A stretch of DNA of 64,000 nucleotides from Aquimarina aquimarini (GCF_900299535.1 NZ_OMKE01000061.1:1-64000); one strand, 5' to 3'. Counted from the first letter of the stretch, positions 9,501 to 18,515 are shown. Notes: generated by a model not told the origin, from the letters alone. Translations and numbers: made by a program.

Positions 9501-9797
9501 TTCTTCTAAAGATTCAGAGTCAGATTGCATCTGAACTTTTAAATTGTTTTGTACAGAGAATACTTTGGTCTTAAATCCAATATAACTAAAAGATATTTCT
9601 TTTATTTCATCTGGAATAGTGAGTTCATAATTACCATCAAAATCTGTGGTGGTTCCATGTTGTGTTCCAATTAATAGTACATTGACTCCAAAAAGAGGAA
9701 TTCCTTGGTCATCAATAACTGATCCCGTAATTTTTTGCTGTGCATAAGAGTAAGAGGATATACTCATTATGACAATAAATAGAATTTTTGTTTTCAT
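6564..9797 (-). CDS. SusC/RagA-family TonB-dependent transporter
   Basis: A 1077-residue outer-membrane transporter. Order: signal peptide (1-19, ending SYAQQ), carboxypeptidase-like beta-sandwich domain (about 22-95, with TTTDFDGNYEL), TonB-box-like segment (EEVVVTAAG, about 97-105), plug domain (about 115-245, with IIIRGNTSISGTNTPLYIID and ILKGPASTVLYG), then a 22-strand-type barrel ending in a terminal phenylalanine (GVNFNINF). The DGVPIS and GIRAANGAIIINTKKG stretches are hallmark SusC signatures. It is 24 nt downstream of the symporter gene and 10 nt upstream of susD. Its placement makes it the outer-membrane import step of the homogentisate operon. Confidence 0.95.
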   Translation of the reverse strand: MKTKILFIVIMSISSYSYAQQKITGSVIDDQGIPLFGVNVLLIGTQHGTTTDFDGNYELTIPDEIKEISFSYIGFKTKVFSVQNNLKVQMQSDSESLEEVVVTAAGIESNKKELGYSITNIKSSDIQKTGEVSISGSLSGKIAGVQVSSSQGDPGAATNIIIRGNTSISGTNTPLYIIDGVPISNDQFKFGNDRESIGGVAQANRAIDINPHDIESLTILKGPASTVLYGIRAANGAIIINTKKGKRNKDLKVNIKSSINVSTVTDVPERQNRYAKGTYAPAGTALPDAITTGDFTYGFANTFLTGPPFSWGAPFSSLEYDGGNNPYDRNGFIVALGEGNGTPVSPVDNLYDNFFQNGISLDNHISISGGTEKSTYYLSLAKLEQTGVQRNTDFSRTSMRINHSLHISEKLKLNSSLAYINSGSDNKALRGQNRSGIGIGLYFNATSFDPANGLNGGNAWRDPNTYTLPNGGRRAQEFDNPYFNIAKNKNSDNVNRIIGYVNPEFKIDKNLTVSYKLGGDHYTDQQLQFYDIGANAGGFLGSIRKIDINSTEINSDLLVTYNNQLSDKLIMNLIVGHNFYNKKATIQGAEGKPLGSAGLISLSNASTISQTWDLEQRKKLYGVFMDLKLNFGDYLFLNLSGRNDWSSTLPQNNNSLFYPAASIGFNIIEGFDIDSEKINAIKLRASYGIVGNDAPVYATSTYFDQGIVSGDLAVANQNFPLYGVNGIERNTILGNNTIKPESTRTYEFGTDMKLFNNRLNIDFTYYNSLTDDQIVNVSLPPGTGFKSQIQNAGQVSNKGFELAVYTSLIKTKSFGWDMDVTFSQNKSLVESLPEGLDNIVLSFPIQGQVFSSATVGQPFGSIFGSRFLKDDQGRTVIGDDGWPLRDTVNGDGIIGDPNPDWLAGIRNTLRYKNLNFTFLWDIRKGGDMYNGTRAILNAFGVGRDTEARDTQDYVFEGVNTSGETNTVPVDFMPQGQGFAANRWFRYGLIGIAEEQIQEVNWFRLREIALTYNLPSKWFNELIDEFSISVVGRNLLLFTNYDGIDPETLQASQTNALGIDYLNAPNTKSIGVNFNINF

Positions 9798-9821
9798 GTC
9801 ATTTAATATTAAAACATTTGT

Positions 9822-11504
9822 TTAGTGGTTGAGAGGCTTATTAGTTCCCTTTGGATATCTCATATCTTCAACAAGGAGTTGTATTTCTTGAGAAGGAGGG
9901 GGGAAAAAACGAACGACACTCAAGGCTACTATAAAGTTGAGAGTCATCCCAACAATCCCAATTCCTTGAGGTGAAATGCCAAATAAATAAGTCTCTGGAT
10001 CGGCATCTAGGAATTTAAAATAAATTATATAAGAAACTGAAAAAATCATACCAGTAAGCATTCCAGCAATAGCCCCTTGGCTATTCATTTTTTTATAAAA
10101 TATGCCTAGAAAGATAATGGGGAAAAAAGCAGAAGCAGCAATACTAAAAGCGAGTGTAGTAGTTTCTGCAACAAAGCTTGGAGGATATATACCAAAATAA
10201 ATTCCAACTCCGATAGAAAAAGCAGATGCTATTCTTGCAATCATAAGCTCTTGTTGTTCACTCAACTTATGATTGATCTGCTTTTTGAATAAATCATGAG
10301 CAATTGATGTTGAAATTACTAAAAGTAATCCTGCAGCAGTAGAAAGTGCGGCTGCTAAACCTCCTGAGGCAACAAGGGCAATTACCCAATTAGGAAGTTT
10401 TGCCATTTCAGAAGTAGCAAGAAATATAATATCACTGTCTACAAAAAGTTCATTATTGTTAGAGTTTGTGTATTGAATTATTCCATCTTGGTTTAGATCT
10501 GTAAATGTAATAAGACCTATTTCTTCCCAAGTTTTGAACCATGATGGCATATCTATATAGTGTTGATTACTCACTGTTTCAATAAGAATGTATTTTGAAA
10601 AAGCTCCAATAGCAGGGATTGCTAAAAACATTAAGGCTATAAAAAAAAGAGCATATCCTCCTGATTTTCGAGCATCACTAACCTTGGGTACTGTGAAAAA
10701 ACGAACAATTACATGAGGTAAACCAGCTGTTCCTATCATCATTGTTGCAATAATGGCAAACATTTCTATTTTGCTTTTTCCTCCAGTTGTATATTCACTA
10801 AACCCTAATTCTTGATGTAACCCATCTAGTTTATCTAATAGATATACACCAGAACCATCATTGAGTGTGCTACCTAATCCAAACGAAGGTATCATTTGAT
10901 TTGTAAGCATGATAGAAATGAATATACAAGGAGTAATGAATGCAGTTAGAAGTACTATGTACTGTGCTATTTGAGTATATGTAATTCCTTTCATACCCCC
11001 CAATACAGCATAAAAGAAAACAATAGCAGCCCCAATAAATACGCCTGTATTTATATTTACTTCAAGGAATCTAGAAAAAACAATCCCAACTCCTCTCATC
11101 TGTCCTGCCAAGTATGTAAAAGAAATAAATAGTGCACAGATGACAGCTATAAAACGAGCTTTGTTTGAATAATAACGATCTCCTACAAAATCTGGAACTG
11201 TATATTTACCAAATTTTCTCAGATATGGAGCAATAAGAAGTGATAAAACAACAAAGCCTCCAGTAGCTCCTAAAAGATATACACTTCCTCCGTATCCAAA
11301 AAAACCAATTAATCCAGGTAGAGAAATAAAAGCAGAAGCCGACATCCAGTCTGCCGCAGTAGCCATTCCGTTTAATATAGGATGTACTCCGCTATTGGCT
11401 ACATAATAATCTTTTGTTGATTTTGCCCTAGTACGTATTGCGATAAAAATATAGATAGCAAAAGTAAGGGCAACAAATAAATAGGTATATGTAATTACAT
11501 TCAT
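9822..11504 (-). CDS. Sodium:solute symporter family protein (large subunit)
   Basis: A 560-residue inner-membrane carrier of the SSS family with about 13-14 hydrophobic segments. Visible SSS features are YYVANSGVHPILNGMATAADWMSASAFISLPG near the N-terminus and GGMKGITYTQIAQYIVL in the middle. Together with the small DUF4212 protein encoded just upstream (33 nt gap), it fits the two-subunit group that includes acetate/monocarboxylate-type carriers. I infer it imports a carboxylate, plausibly homogentisate or a related aromatic acid, using the sodium gradient. The C-terminus carries a short cytoplasmic tail. The link to SusCD and hmgA in one operon argues for a substrate of that pathway, but substrate identity cannot be read from sequence. 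Confidence 0.9.
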   Translation of the reverse strand: MNVITYTYLFVALTFAIYIFIAIRTRAKSTKDYYVANSGVHPILNGMATAADWMSASAFISLPGLIGFFGYGGSVYLLGATGGFVVLSLLIAPYLRKFGKYTVPDFVGDRYYSNKARFIAVICALFISFTYLAGQMRGVGIVFSRFLEVNINTGVFIGAAIVFFYAVLGGMKGITYTQIAQYIVLLTAFITPCIFISIMLTNQMIPSFGLGSTLNDGSGVYLLDKLDGLHQELGFSEYTTGGKSKIEMFAIIATMMIGTAGLPHVIVRFFTVPKVSDARKSGGYALFFIALMFLAIPAIGAFSKYILIETVSNQHYIDMPSWFKTWEEIGLITFTDLNQDGIIQYTNSNNNELFVDSDIIFLATSEMAKLPNWVIALVASGGLAAALSTAAGLLLVISTSIAHDLFKKQINHKLSEQQELMIARIASAFSIGVGIYFGIYPPSFVAETTTLAFSIAASAFFPIIFLGIFYKKMNSQGAIAGMLTGMIFSVSYIIYFKFLDADPETYLFGISPQGIGIVGMTLNFIVALSVVRFFPPPSQEIQLLVEDMRYPKGTNKPLNH

Positions 11505-11537
11505 AAAATATTGATTTCTTATTAACCTTAAAATAGA

Positions 11538-11789
11538 TTAGTCATTAACATCGTATTTTTTATCTAGTTTGTTTATAAGGTATATGTAGATTATGATGAT
11601 AAGTAGAAAAGATATGATTGATCCTTGTTGAGCAAACCAAAAACCAAGTTTAAAACCTTTTATCTTAATTGTATTTAATGATTCTACAAAAAAAACAGGA
11701 ATGACAAAAGAAACTATTGCCCATGCAATTAACAATATGGTTAGGTATTTTATGTTTTCTTTCCAGTATTTTTGATTATTTGATAACAT
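11538..11789 (-). CDS. DUF4212 symporter small subunit
   Basis: An 83-residue protein with two transmembrane helices (about 16-36 and 53-73) and the KYWKENIKYL start plus FGFWFAQQGS-like centre (here LGFWFAQQGSIISF) that mark the DUF4212 small subunit of sodium:solute symporters. It is the first gene of the minus-strand run. Its start follows a candidate -7 box at 11815-11822 and a three-copy inverted/direct repeat at 11826-11871. The small subunit is normally needed with the large subunit encoded next. Confidence 0.9.
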   Translation of the reverse strand: MLSNNQKYWKENIKYLTILLIAWAIVSFVIPVFFVESLNTIKIKGFKLGFWFAQQGSIISFLLIIIIYIYLINKLDKKYDVND

Positions 11790-11814
11790 ATTGGTTTAAA
11801 TTATGAAGCAATGA

Positions 11815-11871
11815 TAAATATAATTATTTTCAAATGCAACTATTTTATTTGAAAATATTTTATTTGAAAAT
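11815..11871 (-). promoter_or_regulatory. Candidate operator and promoter of the homogentisate operon
   Basis: ATTTTCAAAT at 11826-11835 is inverted relative to ATTTGAAAAT at 11847-11856, and a third copy (same sense as the second) lies at 11862-11871. On the minus strand a TATATTTA box (TAnnTTTA, close to the Bacteroidota -7 consensus TAnnTTTG) occupies 11815-11822, just 3 nt from the first arm. A repressor bound to the inverted pair would cover the promoter. The MarR protein encoded inside the operon is the obvious candidate (inference). Confidence 0.55.
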
Positions 11872-12214
11872 ATTTTTTGTAAAAATAATTTAAAAGTGTA
11901 ATGCCTTGAAATATATGTTGATATAAAATTAAAGGCTAAGGTTTATAGGGGGTAAGGAAGAAAAGAAAAAGAATAGTGTAATAGAGGAAAGAAAAATACC
12001 TTAAAAGTTAAAACCTGGGAATAAAACTTAATGTTTATAAATTGGTAGTGAGTAGTGAGTAGTGAGTAGTGAGAAAATTTACTGTCAAGCGATTATTTTT
12101 TTTAGGGGTGTACATAAAGAAAACCTCTGGAGAGAGACTTAAAGTGAATTGTTGTGTAATAATTTATGGATTGCTTTGCACAAAGAGTGAGAGCACTGTT
12201 TGTGACAGACTTTT
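11872..12214. other. Intergenic stretch with a 7-bp tandem repeat
   Basis: No gene is supported here. GTAGTGA is repeated four times without interruption at 12045-12072, followed by GAAAATTTA, a string also seen near 612-622. This looks like a simple-sequence repeat attached to a dispersed intergenic element. The rest is AT-rich and featureless. Confidence 0.5.
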
Positions 12215-12433
12215 CTAATTGCCTTTAGTTTCTATTATTTGAACATCACTTTGTTTTAAAACTACCCGATTATTTTCTTTATCAATTAAGTACTCTGAAC
12301 TTTGATCATCAGCTTTAGCAACACCATTTATAAATCTTTTAGCATTTCTATAGATAGGTTTTATTTTTATATTTCCATCTAAAGCGTAGCTATAGCAAAG
12401 ACAAAATATTTGATCAAAGGAATTTACGAAGTA
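12215..12433 (-). pseudogene. Orphan C-terminal fragment resembling a WG-repeat protein
   Basis: A minus-strand frame open for about 72 codons with a stop at 12215-12217 and an in-frame stop upstream at 12434-12436, but no plausible ATG. It reads YALDGNIKIKPIYRNAKRF, then INGVAKADD and YLIDKENNRVV. The pattern G.I.I.P.Y..A..F..G.A...YLID resembles WG/KWG beta-repeat proteins. I interpret it as the surviving 3' end of a lost gene. It is too short to be certain, and codon composition was not computed. Confidence 0.35.
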
Positions 12434-12663
12434 TTATGTTGATTTGTTTTTCAAAGCTAAGAAAATTTCCATTTCTATCCAGAGGGATAAGGAAGTAATA
12501 ATGTTTTATGTTTGTTCTTTAGCTTTAATATAAGGCTTTTCAAAATATCGATTTAATATCGTAATGAAGAAATTTTCCGTTCTGGAATTTAATATTCTTC
12601 CTTTTTTTAGAATAAAACACTGTTATTTTTTATAAGAACTACTATGGGAAATTATCGTAAAAA
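12434..12663. other. Gene-free stretch downstream of the hybrid regulator
   Basis: This AT-rich stretch lies just beyond the stop codon of the hybrid regulator gene. I see no reading frame, clear hairpin terminator or repeat in it. Confidence 0.4.
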
Positions 12664-15600
12664 TTAAAACGTATTATCTACTTGGTGTTGTTTTAAATAT
12701 AAGGTAACTCCCATTTCTTTGGCTTCTTTTTTAAATATTCCAGGAGTTTTCTCAAAATGTTTTTTAAAACATTTTGAGAAATATTTAGGATCATTAAATC
12801 CTGTCATAAAAGAAGCTTCGGATATATTATATCCATATTGGGTAATTAAAATAGCGGCCTTTTTTAATCGGAGCAAACGTACAAAATCTACTAGGCTATG
12901 TCCTGTAAGAGCTTGGCATTTGCGATATAAACTAGAGTATCCCATATGTAAGGATTCTGCCAGCTCTTCCATCTTAAAATCAGCATCACCCAATCTAGCA
13001 TTTATATGTGTCATAAGGTTTTCTAGAAAAATCTCATCCAAAGATTTTTCTACAATTACCTTGGGACGACTTATGATCTCTTTTCTATATTTTGAAATGA
13101 TATGTTCTCTTGATAACAGGATGTTTTTTACTTTTAGTAATAGTTCATTAGTATTAAAAGGTTTATTGATGTATTCTATTGCTCCCGATTTTAATCCAGA
13201 AATTTTGGCATTGGTAGAGTTTTTTGCTGTGAGTAGAACAACAGGAATATGCATGACCATAGGATCTTTTTGGATTTTTTTGCACATTTGGATTCCATCT
13301 AGCTTTGGCATCATAATATCGCTGAGAATAAGGTCAGGAATATTGGTTTTGGCATAGCAATAGCCTTCTTCGCCATTTTCTGCCAGAATAATATTATAGT
13401 CATTACACAAAAGTTCTTTTAATAAAGATTGCAAATCATAATTATCTTCTACAACAAGAATAGTTTGCTTTGAGGGATCTACTTTTTCTTTACTATTAGA
13501 CGTTTGCTCTTCAATACAGGTATGAGTAGCAACCTCTTCTGTCTCGTGTATTGTAATTCTTTCTGAATCACTATACGCATCTTCTGTAATAGGAAATTTG
13601 ATCGTAAATGTCGTACCCTCTGTAGGATTAGAATCAACCTTAATTTTACCTTTATGCAGGTTCATCAATTCTTTGGTGAGTGCTAATCCAATACCAGTAC
13701 CTTTATTTTTTTTACCAATATTAGATTGATAAAATAGCTTAAAAATATGTTTCAATTCTTTATCGGGAATTCCAGGCCCAGAATCTATAACAGATAGTTT
13801 TATTTTTTTCTTACTATTGACTGGCACAATGTTTAAAAAGATATTCCCCTCTTTGGGAGTAAACTTAAAAGCATTAGAAAGTAAATTATAGATCACATGC
13901 TCTAATTTCTCTTTATCATACCATGCCACTGGTAAATTTTTGGGACAATTGATGACAAAATCAATTTTTCTTTTTCTTGCCAGTTCCTTAAATGATAACG
14001 AGATGGTATGTATATCTCTATGCAAATCATTTTTGGTGACTGTAAGTCTTAGGGTTTCTAATTCTTTATTTCTTACCAATGTTAATTCTCGTGCAATTCT
14101 AGAAAGGCGTTTAGTATTGTATGATATAATATTCAAGCGTTGTTTTAATAATAGGTTGCCGTTTTTCTCTGCCTTTTTTAGCATGTCATCTATGGGGCCT
14201 AAGATTAAGGTGAGAGGAGTTTGAATCTCATGTGACATTTTTGCAAAGAAATTCATCTTTAAATCATGTAGTTCATTTTCTTTTTTATGATTGATTTTTT
14301 CTAGAAACAATTTCTTTTTTAGTACATACCACCTTCTTACCCCGTATGCCATAAGTGCGAGTATGGCTAAATAAAAAATATATGCCAGAGGAGTGTTCCA
14401 TAGTGGTTGGTGTATTTGAATAGCGATACTTTTTTGTGGAAGGTTCCAGACTCCTTTTTTTGTACCTGTTTTTACCTCAAATGTATACTCTCCAGGAGGG
14501 ATATTTGTATACGTAGCCAAGCGTTCGGATTGACTGGTAATCCAATCTTCATCAAACCCCTTAAGTCGATATGCATAATAATAACTAGGGTTTAGTATAT
14601 TATCGATAGCATAAAACCTAAAGGAGAAATAGGATTGATCATGCTCTAATTCTAGAGAGTTAACATCAGATATCTCAGTCTTTACCATAGATGGTAATAA
14701 GGAATATACTGGTTGATTTAGTATCTCTACACTATTGATATACAATCGTGGATTGGCAACCTTTTCTTTTATTTTTTTGGGATCAAAACTATTGATCCCC
14801 TTGACTCCTCCAAAATATAAATGCCCTTGAGGATCTTTAAATTTACTTCTGGCTAGAAACATATTATCTTGAAAACCATCTGTATCATAATAGGTTTTTA
14901 TAGACTTGTTTTTAATATCCAGATGGTTGATACCATTATTTTTAGAACTGAGCCATAAACCACCTTCATTATCCTTGAGAATAGCATGAAATATTTTTCC
15001 TTTGATAGACGCTATATCTTCAAATGTAGTATAGGTCGTATTACTGATATTAAATCTCAATAATTTACCAAGCTCATTAATCAACCATATATCATCTACG
15101 TCACCTAGCACCATTGATTTAACTGCATGAATCTGGCCTTTTGAATTTTTGTTTTTTGGTGAATAATCAATAAATGTAGAAAGACCGAGAGTAGTAACAT
15201 CTTCATCAAACTGAAGCAAGCCTGCGTTATATTGTCCTAGCCAAATTGTACCAGTGTTATCCTCAAGAATACTTTCTGTGTTGCTCCCTTTTAATCCATT
15301 AGTATTATGATCAAAAATAGCAATAGGTTTTAAATTTGGAGCGTATAGATTGATCGATAGATTTGATCCTGCCCAAATACGACCCTTAGAGTCACAAAAA
15401 ACAGTACGTACATCTTTGGCTTCTTGTTGATTAGAGTTGTATACATTTACTTTTTGAAAAGTATTATTGACAGTACTATAACACCACAAACCATTTTTAT
15501 AGGTGCCGAACCAAATATTTGATTGCTTATCTTCTGTAATAGATTGAATATAAAACCCTTTATTTAATGGTAAATCATTAAAATATTGTGTTTCATGCAT

Positions 15601-16797
15601 AGTACCATCCTCATTATAAGTTATCCTAGTTAACCCAGAACCATCTGTTCCTACCCATAAAACACCTTTAGAGCTTTTGAAAATACTCAATACTCTAAGT
15701 GGGGTATTATTTTCTGAGCCTTCATGATATTTGATATCATTATTACTATTAGGAAGAATATTAAGTCCCCCATAATTAGTAGTTATCCATATATTACCAT
15801 GATTATCCTCATTTACATCCAGAATAGTATTACTGCTTAAAGAAAACTCATTTGAATACTGTCGTGTAAACAAATCGATCTCACCAGTAGTACTATTTAT
15901 TTTGTACAATCCACCACCATCAGTTCCTCCCCATATATATCCATCCTTACTGCAAAATAGGGTAAGAAACATTTCTTTATTAATATTAAACCGTTCCCGT
16001 TCAAAAAAAGAATCCTGAATAAATCGTTCTTGTATGGGGTCATAAACAAACAATCCATATGTTTCTGTACCTATCCATAGTTTATTATTGTTGTCTGTAG
16101 TAAGAATAATACTACTAGGGTAATTAGAGAATGCACCTACTAGTTCGGTTATCTGTTCCGATATTAGTGAGTACTTATAGATAGCACCCTTACTAGTGCT
16201 CATATAAATATCTGATGCGTTTATAACCTCTATATCCGTAATGTTTTTGATATCGGGTGCTATATCAGAGATATTGATAATATGATATAGTTTGGAGTTG
16301 GTGTATCTGTATATGCTTCCCTGTTTCGAGCTTAACCAAACATTATTCTCTTTTACAACAATAGAATTTATAATTTCATTTTCTGGCAACGAAGGAGTAA
16401 TATCTTCAAACTGCTCAGAATTTGCCGTATACTTTGATAGCAAACCAGACCGTGATATGATCCAAATATTCTTATCGTAATCAACCAGTAGATTGTTTAT
16501 AAAATCATCATGCTCAATATCAGGAAAAATGACTCTGTCATTAATCAACTTATAGTCATAACCATTATAGACTAATATTCCATTATCACACAACATCCAT
16601 ATAGTACCCAATGCATCCTGAATTGTTTTGGTAGGAAGCACAAACCTATTATCGTTGACAGGCGATAAATGCTTGAAATTTGTATGATTTTGACTATACA
16701 AAAAAGAAAAACACCCTATAAAGATGGTCAATAAATAAAACTTCTTTGATTTGAACATAAAAATGACTTTTTTTAATTCGTAAGCCTTCTTTTTCAA
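12664..16797 (-). CDS. Hybrid two-component system regulator (HTCS)
   Basis: A single 1377-residue polypeptide combines sensor and regulator. Order: signal peptide or anchor (real start probably Met14 at 16758, giving MFKSKKFYLLTIFIGCF), about 12-14 Reg_prop/two-blade propeller repeats (about 40-720, recurrent GxIWxGT/GGLY motifs), a Y_Y_Y domain (about 730-790, ending IPPGEYTFEVK), one transmembrane helix (about 805-825), histidine kinase with H-box KMSHEIQTPL near 845, N-box NLLSNAFKF, G boxes DSGPGIP and GTGIGLAL, a receiver (about 1112-1230; LILSDIMMPK contains the phospho-Asp, KPF the Lys) and an AraC-type HTH (about 1260-1365). The H-box has Q where most have R. Such proteins sense a periplasmic oligosaccharide and activate the neighbouring PUL, here the divergent GH109-susCD genes. 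Confidence 0.95.
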   Translation of the reverse strand: MKKKAYELKKVIFMFKSKKFYLLTIFIGCFSFLYSQNHTNFKHLSPVNDNRFVLPTKTIQDALGTIWMLCDNGILVYNGYDYKLINDRVIFPDIEHDDFINNLLVDYDKNIWIISRSGLLSKYTANSEQFEDITPSLPENEIINSIVVKENNVWLSSKQGSIYRYTNSKLYHIINISDIAPDIKNITDIEVINASDIYMSTSKGAIYKYSLISEQITELVGAFSNYPSSIILTTDNNNKLWIGTETYGLFVYDPIQERFIQDSFFERERFNINKEMFLTLFCSKDGYIWGGTDGGGLYKINSTTGEIDLFTRQYSNEFSLSSNTILDVNEDNHGNIWITTNYGGLNILPNSNNDIKYHEGSENNTPLRVLSIFKSSKGVLWVGTDGSGLTRITYNEDGTMHETQYFNDLPLNKGFYIQSITEDKQSNIWFGTYKNGLWCYSTVNNTFQKVNVYNSNQQEAKDVRTVFCDSKGRIWAGSNLSINLYAPNLKPIAIFDHNTNGLKGSNTESILEDNTGTIWLGQYNAGLLQFDEDVTTLGLSTFIDYSPKNKNSKGQIHAVKSMVLGDVDDIWLINELGKLLRFNISNTTYTTFEDIASIKGKIFHAILKDNEGGLWLSSKNNGINHLDIKNKSIKTYYDTDGFQDNMFLARSKFKDPQGHLYFGGVKGINSFDPKKIKEKVANPRLYINSVEILNQPVYSLLPSMVKTEISDVNSLELEHDQSYFSFRFYAIDNILNPSYYYAYRLKGFDEDWITSQSERLATYTNIPPGEYTFEVKTGTKKGVWNLPQKSIAIQIHQPLWNTPLAYIFYLAILALMAYGVRRWYVLKKKLFLEKINHKKENELHDLKMNFFAKMSHEIQTPLTLILGPIDDMLKKAEKNGNLLLKQRLNIISYNTKRLSRIARELTLVRNKELETLRLTVTKNDLHRDIHTISLSFKELARKRKIDFVINCPKNLPVAWYDKEKLEHVIYNLLSNAFKFTPKEGNIFLNIVPVNSKKKIKLSVIDSGPGIPDKELKHIFKLFYQSNIGKKNKGTGIGLALTKELMNLHKGKIKVDSNPTEGTTFTIKFPITEDAYSDSERITIHETEEVATHTCIEEQTSNSKEKVDPSKQTILVVEDNYDLQSLLKELLCNDYNIILAENGEEGYCYAKTNIPDLILSDIMMPKLDGIQMCKKIQKDPMVMHIPVVLLTAKNSTNAKISGLKSGAIEYINKPFNTNELLLKVKNILLSREHIISKYRKEIISRPKVIVEKSLDEIFLENLMTHINARLGDADFKMEELAESLHMGYSSLYRKCQALTGHSLVDFVRLLRLKKAAILITQYGYNISEASFMTGFNDPKYFSKCFKKHFEKTPGIFKKEAKEMGVTLYLKQHQVDNTF

Positions 16798-17135
16798 CTA
16801 CATCGATTCATTTGTATCTCACTTATTTGCCATAATATCAATGATGAACGATATAAACAAAATAAGAATATATATTCTTTGATAAATATTTTAACAGAGA
16901 AGATAAATTATTGTGTGAAATAATGTTAAAGATATTAATAAATTTTACAAAAAAAAGGGACTATAGATTGGAAAGCAATGCAATGTAGTAGTCTAATTCG
17001 TCAAAAAGGTGGACAAAATAAGCGTAGGTAGATTCAAATATCAAATAACCCTCCTAATTGCTCAAAATATCATCTTTTTTACAAAATGTAACCGTCATAT
17101 TTGAATTCCAGTAGTTTAATATTAAAAGAACATAC
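16798..17135. promoter_or_regulatory. Divergent intergenic region between HTCS and PUL
   Basis: This 338-nt gap must hold the promoters for both the HTCS gene and the GH109-led operon. Visible elements are a perfect 16-bp palindrome (AAGAATAT/ATATTCTT) at 16864-16879 and a CATATTTG box (7 of 8 to TAnnTTTG allowing C for T) at 17096-17103, about 33 nt before the GH109 start. I cannot identify the AraC-domain binding site of the HTCS with confidence. Confidence 0.4.
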
Positions 17136-18494
17136 ATGAATTCCAGACGAAATTTTGTTAAAAAAACAGCTCTTGCCAGCGCAGGAGTATCTCTACTTTC
17201 TAATTTATCTTTTGGTAGGATAATGAACTCTTCCGATAAGAAGCTTAAACTTGCTTTTATAGGAGTTGGATTAAGAGGGATGAATCATTTTAACAATGCT
17301 ATCAATAGAAAAGATGTTGATATAACAGCTGTTTGTGATATCGACCCTGAGCGAATCAAAGTAGCATTAAAAAAAATAGAAGAAGCTGGTTTTTCTAAAC
17401 CAAAGGTATTTGGAAAAAATGAGCATGATTATAAAAACTTACTTGCATTAAGCGATGTCGATGCGGTCATCATATCCACCCCATGGTTATGGCATACCAA
17501 AATGGCTGTAGATACAATGAAAGCTGGTAAATATACAGGACTAGAAGTATCTGCTGCCAATACAATAGAAGAATGCTGGGATTTGGTAAATACGCATGAA
17601 GCCACTGGGTCTCATTTGATGATCCTAGAAAATGTAAACTACCGCAGAGATATACTTGCTGTTTTAAATATGGTAAAGCAAAATGTATTTGGCGAACTAG
17701 TACATTTTAGGTGTGGTTATCAGCATGATCTTCGTTTTGTAAAATTAAACGATGGCAAAACAGCCTATGGTAAAGGAGTAGAGTTTGGAGAAAAAGGAAT
17801 CTCAGAATCCAAATGGAGAACTCAACATTCTGTTTTAAGGAATGGAGATGTATATCCTACTCACGGTGTTGGTCCTGTTGCTACAATGTGTGATATAAAC
17901 AGAGGAAATCGTTTTGTTTCGTTAAGCTCAAATGCCTCCAAAGCCATAGGGTTGCATAATTATATAGTAAAACATGGCGGTAAAGAACATCCAAACGCAA
18001 AAGTAAAATTCAAACAAGGAGATGTTATTACCACTACTATAGAAACCGCCAAAGGCGAGACCATTATTGTAACACATGATTGTAATTTGCCCAGACCCTA
18101 CTCATTAGGGTTTAGAGTACAAGGAGCCAATGGATTATGGGAAGTAGACGGAAACCGTATATATATAGAGGGGCAATCAAAACCACATCAATGGGATGCA
18201 GCAGATGAATGGCTAAAAAAATATGACCATCCTTTATGGAAAAAATATGGAGATTTTGCTATGGGTGCAGGGCATGGAGGAATGGATTTCTTTGTTCTTA
18301 ATGCATTTGTAGAAGCAGCAAAAGAAAATATAGCTCCGCCCCTTGATGTGTATGATGCTGCCGCATGGAGTGCAATAACCCCTCTTTCTGAGCTATCAAT
18401 AGAAAATAATGGAGAACCACAAGATTTCCCAGATTTCACCAGAGGTATGTGGGTAAAACGTACCCCTCATGACTGGATGAATAATAAGTACTAA
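17136..18494 (+). CDS. GH109 alpha-N-acetylgalactosaminidase (Gfo/Idh/MocA fold)
   Basis: A 452-residue NAD-dependent glycosidase that removes terminal alpha-linked GalNAc by an oxidation-elimination mechanism. A Tat-type signal (RRNFVKK at residues 4-10, then a hydrophobic stretch to about 27) indicates periplasmic export with folded cofactor. The NAD-binding loop is AFIGVGLRGMNHF (about 40-52). Blocks matching the Elizabethkingia GH109 enzyme from memory include CGYQHDLR, GVEFGEK, YPTHGVGPVATMCDINRGN, GAGHGGMDFF and PLDVYDAAAWSAITPLSE. Length agrees with the family (about 440-460). It is the first gene of the PUL, 21 nt before susC. A plain oxidoreductase is less likely given these blocks. 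Confidence 0.9.
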   Translation: MNSRRNFVKKTALASAGVSLLSNLSFGRIMNSSDKKLKLAFIGVGLRGMNHFNNAINRKDVDITAVCDIDPERIKVALKKIEEAGFSKPKVFGKNEHDYKNLLALSDVDAVIISTPWLWHTKMAVDTMKAGKYTGLEVSAANTIEECWDLVNTHEATGSHLMILENVNYRRDILAVLNMVKQNVFGELVHFRCGYQHDLRFVKLNDGKTAYGKGVEFGEKGISESKWRTQHSVLRNGDVYPTHGVGPVATMCDINRGNRFVSLSSNASKAIGLHNYIVKHGGKEHPNAKVKFKQGDVITTTIETAKGETIIVTHDCNLPRPYSLGFRVQGANGLWEVDGNRIYIEGQSKPHQWDAADEWLKKYDHPLWKKYGDFAMGAGHGGMDFFVLNAFVEAAKENIAPPLDVYDAAAWSAITPLSELSIENNGEPQDFPDFTRGMWVKRTPHDWMNNKY

Positions 18495-18515
18495 ATAACT
18501 AAATCACATTACTAT

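Noticed and set aside
12719..13357. Long plus-strand reading frame (212 codons) opposite the HTCS receiver/AraC region
   Set aside because: It is the antisense of a clearly homologous coding region and its translation shows no domain pattern.
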